DNA of 8,126 bases from Flavobacteriales bacterium UBA2040 (GTDB lineage Bacteria; Bacteroidota; Bacteroidia; Flavobacteriales_D; Crocinitomicaceae): the NCBI GenBank assembly GCA_002332715.1, contig DDBE01000194.1, positions 1-8,126 of the forward strand. Direction: 5' to 3'. Shown here piece by piece: positions 1-6,640 of the stretch. Both the position numbers and the translations under genes were made by a program. Each line of letters opens with the position of its first letter. The stretch's first letter is position 1. The notes under the pieces are model-generated. The model ran no database searches. It had not been told where the DNA came from and saw only the letters and a list, made by a program, of their open reading frames with translations.

Positions 1-2108
1 TGTAAAATACAAAAGCCTTCATTTCCCCATCTGGATAATGTTATGTAACTCAAAATCTCTACAATCGGTGAAGTAATTTTTGCTACGACACCAGCCAGCA
101 TGATTTGTGGAATCAATGCAATTGGAACAAGTGTCATTACTTTTTCTGTTGTTGAAACAATAGCAGATAAGAATAGCCCCATCATGGAGGCCGCTAAAGA
201 AACGAAAAGCATCCATAAAAATGACTGTGCAGGAGCATTCCAACTTGGATCAACATTCGAAAAATTACTCGCTATAATTAAAGTAAATAATAATGACTGA
301 ATTGCTGCAAAAGTGCCAAGAACAGTAATTTTGGAGAGCATATAAGCCATAATGCATTGGTTAAACATACGCTCTCGTTTAAAAATTGGTGCTTCACCAA
401 CAATTTCTCTTGCAGCATTATTCGCGCCAAACCAAACTGCACTAACGGATAGCAAGAAAGGAACAGCAGAAGTAATGTCTTTGAATATTAAACAAATTAA
501 TCCAGCAATAATTGGAGCTTGCCCCACCATCACTAATGTATTTAAGCGGTCATTAAGTTTTATATTAAAATACCTAATTGTTAACCACCAATACTGATGA
601 AAGAAATTTGCATGCCTTGAGTTTTGTTTTTCTTTCGGAGTTTGCATTGCTCCTAATTCAGGATGATTTTGCTTGTGATTGTTGATCCATTTGGTGGCAT
701 GTGGTAATGCAAGTTGTGCATAAACTTTTATTGTATCATCAACTTGGAAGTGTTGCAAATATCCACTAGTATTTCCTTGATATACTTTATACCCACCTTC
801 TGCCATAAAAATGACAGAATCCATGTAGTTCAAATCTTCTGGCTTATGTGTTACCATAATAACCGTTGTGCCTTTATTCGAAAGGTTGCGAAGAATTTCT
901 AAGAATTCTTCAATTGTTTGTGGATCAAGTGGTGAGGTAGGTTCATCTAAAAATAAAATCAATGGATCTGTCAAAATCTCGACAGCAATCGATACACGTT
1001 TTCTTTGACCACCACTTATTTTACCTACTAAATTGTGACGAATGTGTTCGATATTCAAGTCTTTAAGGACTTGTTCGATTTTTTGTTGAATAGACGCTGA
1101 GTCACTTTGTTCTAACCTTAGTTTAGCAGCATAAAACAATGATTGCTCAACAGTTAATTCTCGATGAACAATGTCATCTTGGGGAACGTAACCAATTTGA
1201 GTTTTGAGGTAATCATAATTTGCATTTAATTCTAGTCCACTTATAAATACCTGTCCACTGCTCGGGGGCGAATCTCCATTTAATGCTTTAAGTAATGTTG
1301 ACTTTCCACAACCTGAAGGGCCCATAACGGCCATTAATGATTTAGACGGGATTTCAAAACTACATTCATGCAAGCCTATTTTACCATTATCAAATTGTTT
1401 GATAATTCGTTCTGTGCGAATAGCAACTTCTTGAGTTAAATCTTTTATTTTACCACTTAAACTCAGTTGAAAGCGACCAATAATGATAATATCATCTTGA
1501 ACCACTTTCATGGATCCATTCACGCGTCTTCCGTTAACATAAGTTCCATTTAAAGAACCCAGGTCTGTGATTATGAATTCATTATTTCCTTTTTTCTGGA
1601 TAGTTGCATGGTTTCTACTGATTGATTGATGACCCAAGAAAACGTCACATTCAGTATTTCGACCTACTGTAAGCAAGTTTTTTGAATTAAATTTCTCAAG
1701 AATATTCGTTGTTGAAAAATTATTATCCCCTGTATTTTTTGCACTTGTAGAACGCTGATTATTAGCCATTTCAAAATTATCAGGATTGAAAACTAATTCA
1801 ACTCCTGAGGGCCCTGAAAAATAAAGTTTATCTGTAGGCCTGACTTGATAAGGGACACCAGATTCTATTCGTCGATCATTGATATAGGTTCCATTGCTAC
1901 TGTTCATATCAATGACAAACAAATTGTTGTTTGCATCAAAAATTAATTGAGCATGTTGTGAAGAAATAACATTGTTATTTAAACAGATCTGTGCACTACT
2001 AGAACGGCCAACAACAACCTCGGTGGGCTGTCCTGAAACAAAGGCAAATTTTACGAGTAATTTACCATCACTAACAAATCCTAACTTTATTTTTTCTGAA
2101 TTATTCAT
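1..2108 (-). CDS. FHA-FHA-ABC transporter (ABCG-like half transporter), 3' end outside window
   Basis: Probable ATP-driven membrane transporter with phospho-threonine-binding input domains; substrate unknown. I translated 702 codons from the ATG at 2108-2106, and the frame runs off the left edge without a stop. Domains in order: FHA1 about 10-108 (GR at 34-35, SSQH at 49-52, SSNGTY from 70), a Ser/Thr/Asn-rich linker about 109-140, FHA2 about 141-218 (GR 149-150, SRNH 164-167, LNGTY from 186), and an ABC nucleotide-binding domain about 225-455. That domain has Walker A GPSGCGKST 263-271, Q-loop Gln310, signature SGGQ 365-368, Walker B LILFLDE 383-389 and H-loop His421. An ABC-2-type membrane domain begins near 515, with hydrophobic segments around 523-543, 590-613, 628-650 and 655-676; its last part is missing. 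NBD before membrane domain is the ABCG order. The closest known architecture is mycobacterial Rv1747, whose FHA domains respond to the kinase PknF. The start overlaps the preceding gene by 8 nt, so it is the last gene visible in the operon. The D-loop reads SPLD instead of the usual SGLD. Confidence 0.93.
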   Translation of the reverse strand, partial: MNNSEKIKLGFVSDGKLLVKFAFVSGQPTEVVVGRSSSAQICLNNNVISSQHAQLIFDANNNLFVIDMNSSNGTYINDRRIESGVPYQVRPTDKLYFSGPSGVELVFNPDNFEMANNQRSTSAKNTGDNNFSTTNILEKFNSKNLLTVGRNTECDVFLGHQSISRNHATIQKKGNNEFIITDLGSLNGTYVNGRRVNGSMKVVQDDIIIIGRFQLSLSGKIKDLTQEVAIRTERIIKQFDNGKIGLHECSFEIPSKSLMAVMGPSGCGKSTLLKALNGDSPPSSGQVFISGLELNANYDYLKTQIGYVPQDDIVHRELTVEQSLFYAAKLRLEQSDSASIQQKIEQVLKDLNIEHIRHNLVGKISGGQRKRVSIAVEILTDPLILFLDEPTSPLDPQTIEEFLEILRNLSNKGTTVIMVTHKPEDLNYMDSVIFMAEGGYKVYQGNTSGYLQHFQVDDTIKVYAQLALPHATKWINNHKQNHPELGAMQTPKEKQNSRHANFFHQYWWLTIRYFNIKLNDRLNTLVMVGQAPIIAGLICLIFKDITSAVPFLLSVSAVWFGANNAAREIVGEAPIFKRERMFNQCIMAYMLSKITVLGTFAAIQSLLFTLIIASNFSNVDPSWNAPAQSFLWMLFVSLAASMMGLFLSAIVSTTEKVMTLVPIALIPQIMLAGVVAKITSPIVEILSYITLSRWGNEGFCIL
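2101..2108 (-). other. 8-nt overlap between the LEA-like and FHA-ABC genes
   Basis: The ATG at 2108-2106 lies inside the last codons of the LEA-like gene (ACT TAT GAA TAA). FHA1 begins about ten residues later, so this start gives a complete domain, and coupling with the preceding gene is likely. Confidence 0.7.
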
Positions 2109-3030
2109 AAGTTTTTAGAATAGTAATTTTTTGAGCGAGGAAATCCACTAAAAAATGCTGTTTAATTGGTATTTTTATTTCTCTTCCTTTGATTGCGATA
2201 AAAGCATAGCCGCCAATAAAATAATCTGATTTTCCATTCAGAATTTTCGTAAAACCAGTCAATGCTGATGTTATATTATCAACTATAACTTCACTGTTGA
2301 TAGTTTCAAATTTATTTGGTTGAATTACTTTGTTGAGCTTAAAATTCCAATCAGCCACCTTATTTTGATGCGCATCATCTGCATAGATAGAATAACGCAT
2401 TGTTTTCAATTCTAAGGGTAAGTTTAGTGTATTCTTAAAATCAAAGCATACGTTCAAAACGGTTTCTTGAATATCGGTTTTAACTAATTCGACAGACTTT
2501 AATTTTAAACCATCGCCCTTCATTGATTGAGCAATAAGTGTATTAACCAAATCATCTGTTTTTATCCATGTTTTGATGTTTTTATGACTTGACATCCTAA
2601 AAATGCTAAATTTCGCATCAAGGTCAATATTAATTTGTATCGAATCCTTTAACAAAATATCACGTAAGTCGCTTTGCATTGAATCCGGGTAGAAATCAAT
2701 TTGAATTGGCAAGTCAGTTCTTGTTTTCCTGTAAAATTTGATGTCTTCTATTGATGAACCTTTTGCGATAATCCGATTGTTGTAAGCTATTTTAAAAGAA
2801 ATCTGCTTTCCACGAATCGTAAACCAATTATTGTTGTGTATTTCAAGATTCATAGAAACTTTAAAAATATCATCATCAAAAGAATGAATTTTGAAGGAAT
2901 TTATCGTTTTAAAGTCAGGGTAAGAAACTGTTTGAGCTATTAGAAATACAACACAAAATAGAGTTGCAAAAACTAGAAAAATCTTTGAATTTAATATGTT
3001 TTTAAAGCCCATAACTCTAGTAATTGTCAT
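2101..3030 (-). CDS. Membrane-anchored LEA-2/WHy-like extracytoplasmic protein
   Basis: A 309-residue protein of uncertain function. A basic N-terminus is followed by one hydrophobic segment at about 17-33 with no lipobox cysteine at its end, so it is probably an uncleaved inner-membrane anchor with about 275 residues outside. The rest is beta-rich. Around 65-95, NNNWF is followed by a stretch ending in YNNRIIAKG, which resembles the NPN...y.g..vg pattern of LEA type 2/WHy domains. A second similar unit appears at about 172-300, with KNTLNLPLELK, then YSIYAD, then an ending with IKGREIKIPI. Two tandem LEA-2-like folds are therefore likely. In bacteria such domains are usually periplasmic or lipoprotein modules with no known catalysis. 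The start ATG overlaps the stop of the peptidase gene by one base (TAATG). A second in-frame Met at residue 7 would keep the same anchor. The 3' end overlaps the ABC gene by 8 nt, so the protein may be an extracytoplasmic partner of the exporter or peptidase. Gene call is firm; family assignment is moderate. Confidence 0.82.
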   Translation of the reverse strand: MTITRVMGFKNILNSKIFLVFATLFCVVFLIAQTVSYPDFKTINSFKIHSFDDDIFKVSMNLEIHNNNWFTIRGKQISFKIAYNNRIIAKGSSIEDIKFYRKTRTDLPIQIDFYPDSMQSDLRDILLKDSIQINIDLDAKFSIFRMSSHKNIKTWIKTDDLVNTLIAQSMKGDGLKLKSVELVKTDIQETVLNVCFDFKNTLNLPLELKTMRYSIYADDAHQNKVADWNFKLNKVIQPNKFETINSEVIVDNITSALTGFTKILNGKSDYFIGGYAFIAIKGREIKIPIKQHFLVDFLAQKITILKTYE

Positions 3031-3032
3031 TA
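3028..3032 (-). other. TAATG stop/start overlap between the FHA-peptidase and LEA-like genes
   Basis: The peptidase TAA and the ATG of the LEA-like gene share one A. This favours the first Met of the LEA-like protein over the in-frame Met six codons later. Confidence 0.65.
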
Positions 3033-4286
3033 TTCCAGCTCTGCCGTACAGTCAAAACCATAATTAGTTAGAATATGCTGATGCGTGCATGTCGCTCTTT
3101 TTTCAGAATAGGGATGAGAGCGCATTAGGTTGTCTAGGGCGTTGTATTCTCCTTCGTCAAATTCCTTTTGCATGCGATTCCATAATTCAATATTTACACA
3201 ACCATTATAACCCGCTGCAATTGCTAAATCAATCCCTGTCATATCGCAATGTGTTTCTTTTTTTTGCCCAAAAGATATGGTTAACATTTGTGCAAGAGCC
3301 GCTCCTTCAGATGTAAACAGTTTTTCTTTTTGTAAATGGTCTTTGATATGTCCTAATTCATTGTGATAGATTTCATGACCAATGACGCACGCTAATTCAT
3401 CGTTCGTGTTACAAAAACTATACATTTTTGTTGTAATAAAAATTTTAGCGCCTGCAGTAAACGCGTTCAATTCATTAGATTCAATTAAAAATATTTGATA
3501 ATGAAATCCTTTTGGATCTTTAATTTGAGCAGTTAGATGACCGAGAATCGCACGCAAATTATCAATTTTTATTCCTGATTCAATAAATCGGTATTCTTCC
3601 CGACAATCATTTAATAGTTGGTTTCCAACTTTCTCCTCATCTTCGATTGTAACTTCACCACCTAAGGCATTTGTCACTTCTCGATCTACACTCTCCAAAA
3701 CTCCAATTACTTCAGTCATTCCAAGATCGTTTTCATCATTCAAACAACTGAAATCATAGTTTATTTTCTTGTTTTTCTTAATTTTTTCGGGTTGTTCCGT
3801 TTGATCGTTAGGTTTCTCTGGATCAACTACTGGCGGTTTGCCATCTCCTAATACATACTCATTAACAATAAATCCAAGCCCAATTAATACCGCAATTGCC
3901 AATAATGTAATTGCAACGGTTTTTATCGTGCCATTCATTTTTTGCTTTGGGAATCCGTAATGAGGGTTATTAACAATATTATTACTTGTTCCTTCTGCAG
4001 TTCTATTGTTGAATTTAATATCGTTAAATTGCTCTTCTGAATTGAAATTTCGCCAACGCAACGGAACATCCAAACCAGGTTTTACAATATCATTGGATTG
4101 AAGTAATACTGATTCAGTTATCCTTCGTCCATTTACAAACGTTCCATTTGCAGAATTTTTATCAGTGAGAAAAACATTTCCTTCCCCATCATAAAAGAAT
4201 TCACAGTGATAACGGGAAACTGATGCATGAGTCAAGACAATATCGTTGTCTTTTGCACGACCAACTTTTACTATTTTAAAACTCAT
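3030..4286 (-). CDS. FHA domain - transmembrane - M48-family zinc metallopeptidase
   Basis: Predicted membrane-anchored protease of 418 residues. The N-terminal FHA domain (about 1-80) has GR at 9-10, SRYH at 24-27 and SANGTFVNGR from 45, the full phospho-threonine-binding signature. A polar linker (81-118) leads to one hydrophobic span (about 122-141) preceded by lysines, then an acidic/proline-rich stretch (148-170), then the peptidase (about 190-418). The zinc-site motif HEIYH is at 304-308; Glu344 and Asp348 fit the downstream ExxxD of M48 enzymes, with Glu344 the likely third ligand. NAFTAG at 274-279 and SHPYSEKR at 390-397 are also family-like. Known relatives (HtpX, BepA, LoiP) act in envelope protein quality control; applying that role here is inference. 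Positive charge before the span puts FHA in the cytoplasm and peptidase outside. The extracytoplasmic part carries eight cysteines against one in the FHA part. The ATG overlaps the kinase stop as ATGA, and the stop overlaps the next gene as TAATG. Confidence 0.92.
   Translation of the reverse strand: MSFKIVKVGRAKDNDIVLTHASVSRYHCEFFYDGEGNVFLTDKNSANGTFVNGRRITESVLLQSNDIVKPGLDVPLRWRNFNSEEQFNDIKFNNRTAEGTSNNIVNNPHYGFPKQKMNGTIKTVAITLLAIAVLIGLGFIVNEYVLGDGKPPVVDPEKPNDQTEQPEKIKKNKKINYDFSCLNDENDLGMTEVIGVLESVDREVTNALGGEVTIEDEEKVGNQLLNDCREEYRFIESGIKIDNLRAILGHLTAQIKDPKGFHYQIFLIESNELNAFTAGAKIFITTKMYSFCNTNDELACVIGHEIYHNELGHIKDHLQKEKLFTSEGAALAQMLTISFGQKKETHCDMTGIDLAIAAGYNGCVNIELWNRMQKEFDEGEYNALDNLMRSHPYSEKRATCTHQHILTNYGFDCTAELE
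4283..4286 (-). other. ATGA overlap between the kinase and FHA-peptidase genes
   Basis: The kinase TGA stop lies within the ATGA that starts the FHA-M48 gene, the classic 4-nt coupling overlap. It supports the start chosen for the peptidase gene, whose FHA strand begins immediately (MSFKIVKVGR). Confidence 0.75.
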
Positions 4287-5092
4287 ATAAATTGAATAAT
4301 ATCTGATTGAAAAGCTTCACAACTTGAATAGCGCTCTTTTTTATTTTTATTGGTCGCCTTCAGAAAAATACGATTGATTTCAATTTCATGCGCTTTATCC
4401 AACGAATTGTTGGCTTCAATAAAAGGCATTTTATTCAATTTTATGATCTTAAACAATTCTTCTCTAGATTCACAATTTTGAAATGGCAAGCGTCCTGTGA
4501 GTAGTTCATACATAGTTATCCCAGCAGAATATATATCAGTTTGAAAATCAATCTGGCCACCTTCAACTTGCTCAGGACTCATATAAGCAGGACTACCCAT
4601 TGCTTTGTCATGGGTAATTGACTTTTTTTCTTGAGAAATACCAAAGTCTACTAATTTCACTGAATTTAATGACGACAACATGATGTTTGATGGCTTAATG
4701 TCCAGATGAATTAAATTTCGCTCATGTACATAATTCAAGGCACTTAATACTTCATTCAATAACAAGGCTACATTTTGAAGTGGTAGGGGACCTGTAACAG
4801 TATTCATATAATCATACAAGTTCTTTCCATCAATGTACTCCATCACCAGATAATGATTGTCATTAGTTACGATGAAATCTTTTAATTGAACTATGTTTGG
4901 ATGATCCATATAGAGGTATTGATTTGCCTCCTCAATGAACTTCTCACGGACAAAATCACTCTTGAACATAGAAGCTTTCAATTCTTTAACAGCAACTGGC
5001 TCTCCGGTAAACAAATCTACACCAAGGTAAACTGTAGCTGTACCGCCGCTATTTAAAACTTGAACTAGCTCTATGTTATTGATTTGTTTCAT
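4283..5092 (-). CDS. Soluble Hanks-type serine/threonine protein kinase
   Basis: ATP-dependent Ser/Thr kinase consisting almost entirely of one catalytic domain (269 residues). It lacks the transmembrane segment and the PASTA or other extracellular sensor common in bacterial PknB/PrkC proteins. Visible motifs: a glycine-rich loop SGGTATVY at 15-22, catalytic Lys36 in AVK, helix-C Glu near 54-55, hinge VMEYIDG 83-89, catalytic loop HLDIKPSN 129-136 (Asp131, Lys133, Asn136), DFG 149-151, GSPAYMSPEQ 166-175 as the P+1/APE segment, and Asp186 of subdomain IX. All essential catalytic residues are present. The Arg of HRD is Leu, making it a non-RD kinase. The start ATG shares one base with the PP2C stop, and its TGA stop lies inside ATGA at the start of the FHA-peptidase gene, so the three products should be made together. 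It is the only kinase in the window and the natural writer of phospho-threonines for the four FHA domains. Its targets are not shown by sequence. Confidence 0.95.
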   Translation of the reverse strand: MKQINNIELVQVLNSGGTATVYLGVDLFTGEPVAVKELKASMFKSDFVREKFIEEANQYLYMDHPNIVQLKDFIVTNDNHYLVMEYIDGKNLYDYMNTVTGPLPLQNVALLLNEVLSALNYVHERNLIHLDIKPSNIMLSSLNSVKLVDFGISQEKKSITHDKAMGSPAYMSPEQVEGGQIDFQTDIYSAGITMYELLTGRLPFQNCESREELFKIIKLNKMPFIEANNSLDKAHEIEINRIFLKATNKNKKERYSSCEAFQSDIIQFI

Positions 5093-5094
5093 TA
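5090..5094 (-). other. TAATG stop/start overlap between the PP2C and kinase genes
   Basis: The TAA stop of the phosphatase and the ATG of the kinase share one A. This supports translational coupling of phosphatase and kinase and fixes the kinase start, since no other plausible start precedes the glycine-rich loop. Confidence 0.75.
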
Positions 5095-6624
5095 GTCACA
5101 TGGAATTTCTAATTTCCAGCCTAAATCAATTTTCTCTTGTTCTAATTTTGCTTTATCCCCTTTAAATCTCGGTGAAACTTTATTATGTTCTATTAGTTTT
5201 TCAATGTTCAAACCAGGACAATTAGCCTTGTATTTATCCACAATTTTATTCAAGTTATCCCCATTTTTAACAGTATGAATCAAACTTACATTGGAAGAAG
5301 AAGAATTTATTTTATCAATCGATTTTACTTTCTTATTTTCTACCACGATTTTGAATCCATGCTCTTCAAACGTGCCAGTTTGGTCTGCTACGATAGTACC
5401 TACTTTAAGAGCGGAAATTTCTCGTTCAGTCATGTCTTTGACTTTTTTTGGAGCATCTATTCCTTGTTGTTTCTCTGGACTTTCCTCCTCCCTGACTATA
5501 GGCTTAATAGTTTTTACTTTTTTGATCTCGACAATGACACTATCTTCTACAATGAAAATAGTCATATCACCACACTGCTTATTTGTGATTGTTCCCGAAC
5601 TAAAGCCAACTTTCATGTCTTCTTTGATATCATTCAAATTCTGACACACATAGCTTGAAATATCCTCTTGCGTCAAAAGGTCGGTTGAGTTTTCCTGAAT
5701 AACTTCATTTCTAAAAAACAACATCCAAATAGCCAAACAAACACCTATAAAAAGAACACTGCCTCCAATATAAAAAGGCAATCTATTTTTCTTAGGCCTA
5801 TTGTTGTTTACCGCTCCGGCAAATTGTTGGGTTGAAGTCATGTCGTTAAACTTCGGTTTAGGGTTGAAATGTACAAATCGCGACTGCATATGCGCACTTT
5901 CTTCAATCAACACAAGTGTTGCCGTAACGTTGTCTAGGCCCCCTCCATTTAAAGCTGCGGTAATTAAATTTTCTGAGGCGACCATGAGATTGTTCACTTT
6001 CATGATATTTTCTATATCACGATCAGTTACCATCCCATTTAATCCGTCCGAGCACAACAGAAACATGTCACCCTCTTTGGGTAGAATTGGCGACTGGCAA
6101 ACTGTACCTTTTACAGATGGCGCAATACCTAAGGCTTGTAAAATTTGATTTTTATTTGGGTGATTTTCTGCGTCTTCATCATGAATAACACCTGAATCAA
6201 CCAATGTTTGAACAAATGAATGATCCTTTGTAATTCTATTTAATTTACCATCAGATCTTAAATAAATTCTAGAATCACCAACATGGCCAATGAAGCATTC
6301 TTCATTCCGGATTAATAAAACCACAGCAGTGGTACCCATTCCTTTTAAATCTGGGTTACTCAAGGCAGATGCATAAATTTGCTCATTAGCAAAGTTTAAA
6401 GCGCCATCTATTGCTAGAATAACATTATCGTATACTTCTTTTTGGAAATATTCAATCATACTGTTCACAGCAATTCTCGAAGCTTCTGCTCCTCCAACGT
6501 GTCCACCCATTCCATCACATACCACAAACAAGTGTCCGTTTGGCGTTTGTGCTTCTCCGAAATTATCTTCATTGGCACTTCTAACCTTACCTACATTGGT
6601 AATTGACTTACTGCTGTATTTCAT
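5092..6624 (-). CDS. PP2C-type Ser/Thr phosphatase with transmembrane segment and extracytoplasmic LysM domain
   Basis: Metal-dependent protein phosphatase, 510 residues, longer than a plain bacterial PP2C of about 240-260. The catalytic domain is residues 1-242 with every hallmark: RSANEDN 15-21, DGMGGH 37-42, GMGTTA 95-100, GHVGDSR 113-119, KDHSFVQTL 133-141, SDGLNG 192-197 and GGLDNVT 228-234. The metal-binding aspartates 20, 37, 193 and 231 are present. A linker with basic residues (NNNRPKKNR) precedes one hydrophobic span at about 284-304, so the C-terminal 200 residues should be outside the cytoplasm. They contain two similar beta-strand-like units (about 327-373 and 397-437), a low-complexity serine stretch at 441-444, and a LysM-like domain from about 448 (HTVKNGDNLNKIV) to 508. 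LysM binds glycan such as peptidoglycan. The start lies 16 nt after the vWA-FHA gene, with no clear Shine-Dalgarno, and the PP2C motifs begin soon after Met1, which supports this start. The stop overlaps the kinase start. It probably opposes that kinase. Confidence 0.94.
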   Translation of the reverse strand: MKYSSKSITNVGKVRSANEDNFGEAQTPNGHLFVVCDGMGGHVGGAEASRIAVNSMIEYFQKEVYDNVILAIDGALNFANEQIYASALSNPDLKGMGTTAVVLLIRNEECFIGHVGDSRIYLRSDGKLNRITKDHSFVQTLVDSGVIHDEDAENHPNKNQILQALGIAPSVKGTVCQSPILPKEGDMFLLCSDGLNGMVTDRDIENIMKVNNLMVASENLITAALNGGGLDNVTATLVLIEESAHMQSRFVHFNPKPKFNDMTSTQQFAGAVNNNRPKKNRLPFYIGGSVLFIGVCLAIWMLFFRNEVIQENSTDLLTQEDISSYVCQNLNDIKEDMKVGFSSGTITNKQCGDMTIFIVEDSVIVEIKKVKTIKPIVREEESPEKQQGIDAPKKVKDMTEREISALKVGTIVADQTGTFEEHGFKIVVENKKVKSIDKINSSSSNVSLIHTVKNGDNLNKIVDKYKANCPGLNIEKLIEHNKVSPRFKGDKAKLEQEKIDLGWKLEIPCD

Positions 6625-6640
6625 ACGCTTAAATTTTATA
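6625..6640 (-). other. 16-nt A/T-rich spacer between the vWA-FHA and PP2C genes
   Basis: This is the only intergenic gap in the window (TATAAAATTTAAGCGT before the ATG). It holds no purine-rich Shine-Dalgarno sequence and is too short for a terminator plus promoter, so the PP2C gene should be co-transcribed with the gene before it. A weak ribosome site is normal for Bacteroidota. Confidence 0.6.

Noticed and set aside
100..902. Plus-strand open frames at 100-300, 352-597 and 714-902.
   Set aside because: They lie opposite the FHA-ABC gene, which carries every ABC motif in order on the minus strand. The plus-strand products resemble no family.
3340..3380. Loss of the third zinc ligand in the M48 peptidase, because the sequence reads HCD where EAD is often seen.
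   Set aside because: The conserved ligand is the Glu four residues before the Asp (ExxxD). Here Glu344 and Asp348 have exactly this spacing, so the site appears intact.
5275..6148. Plus-strand open frames of up to 127 residues opposite the PP2C gene.
   Set aside because: The minus-strand frame contains all PP2C motifs plus TM and LysM. The opposite frames are shadows without recognisable domains.
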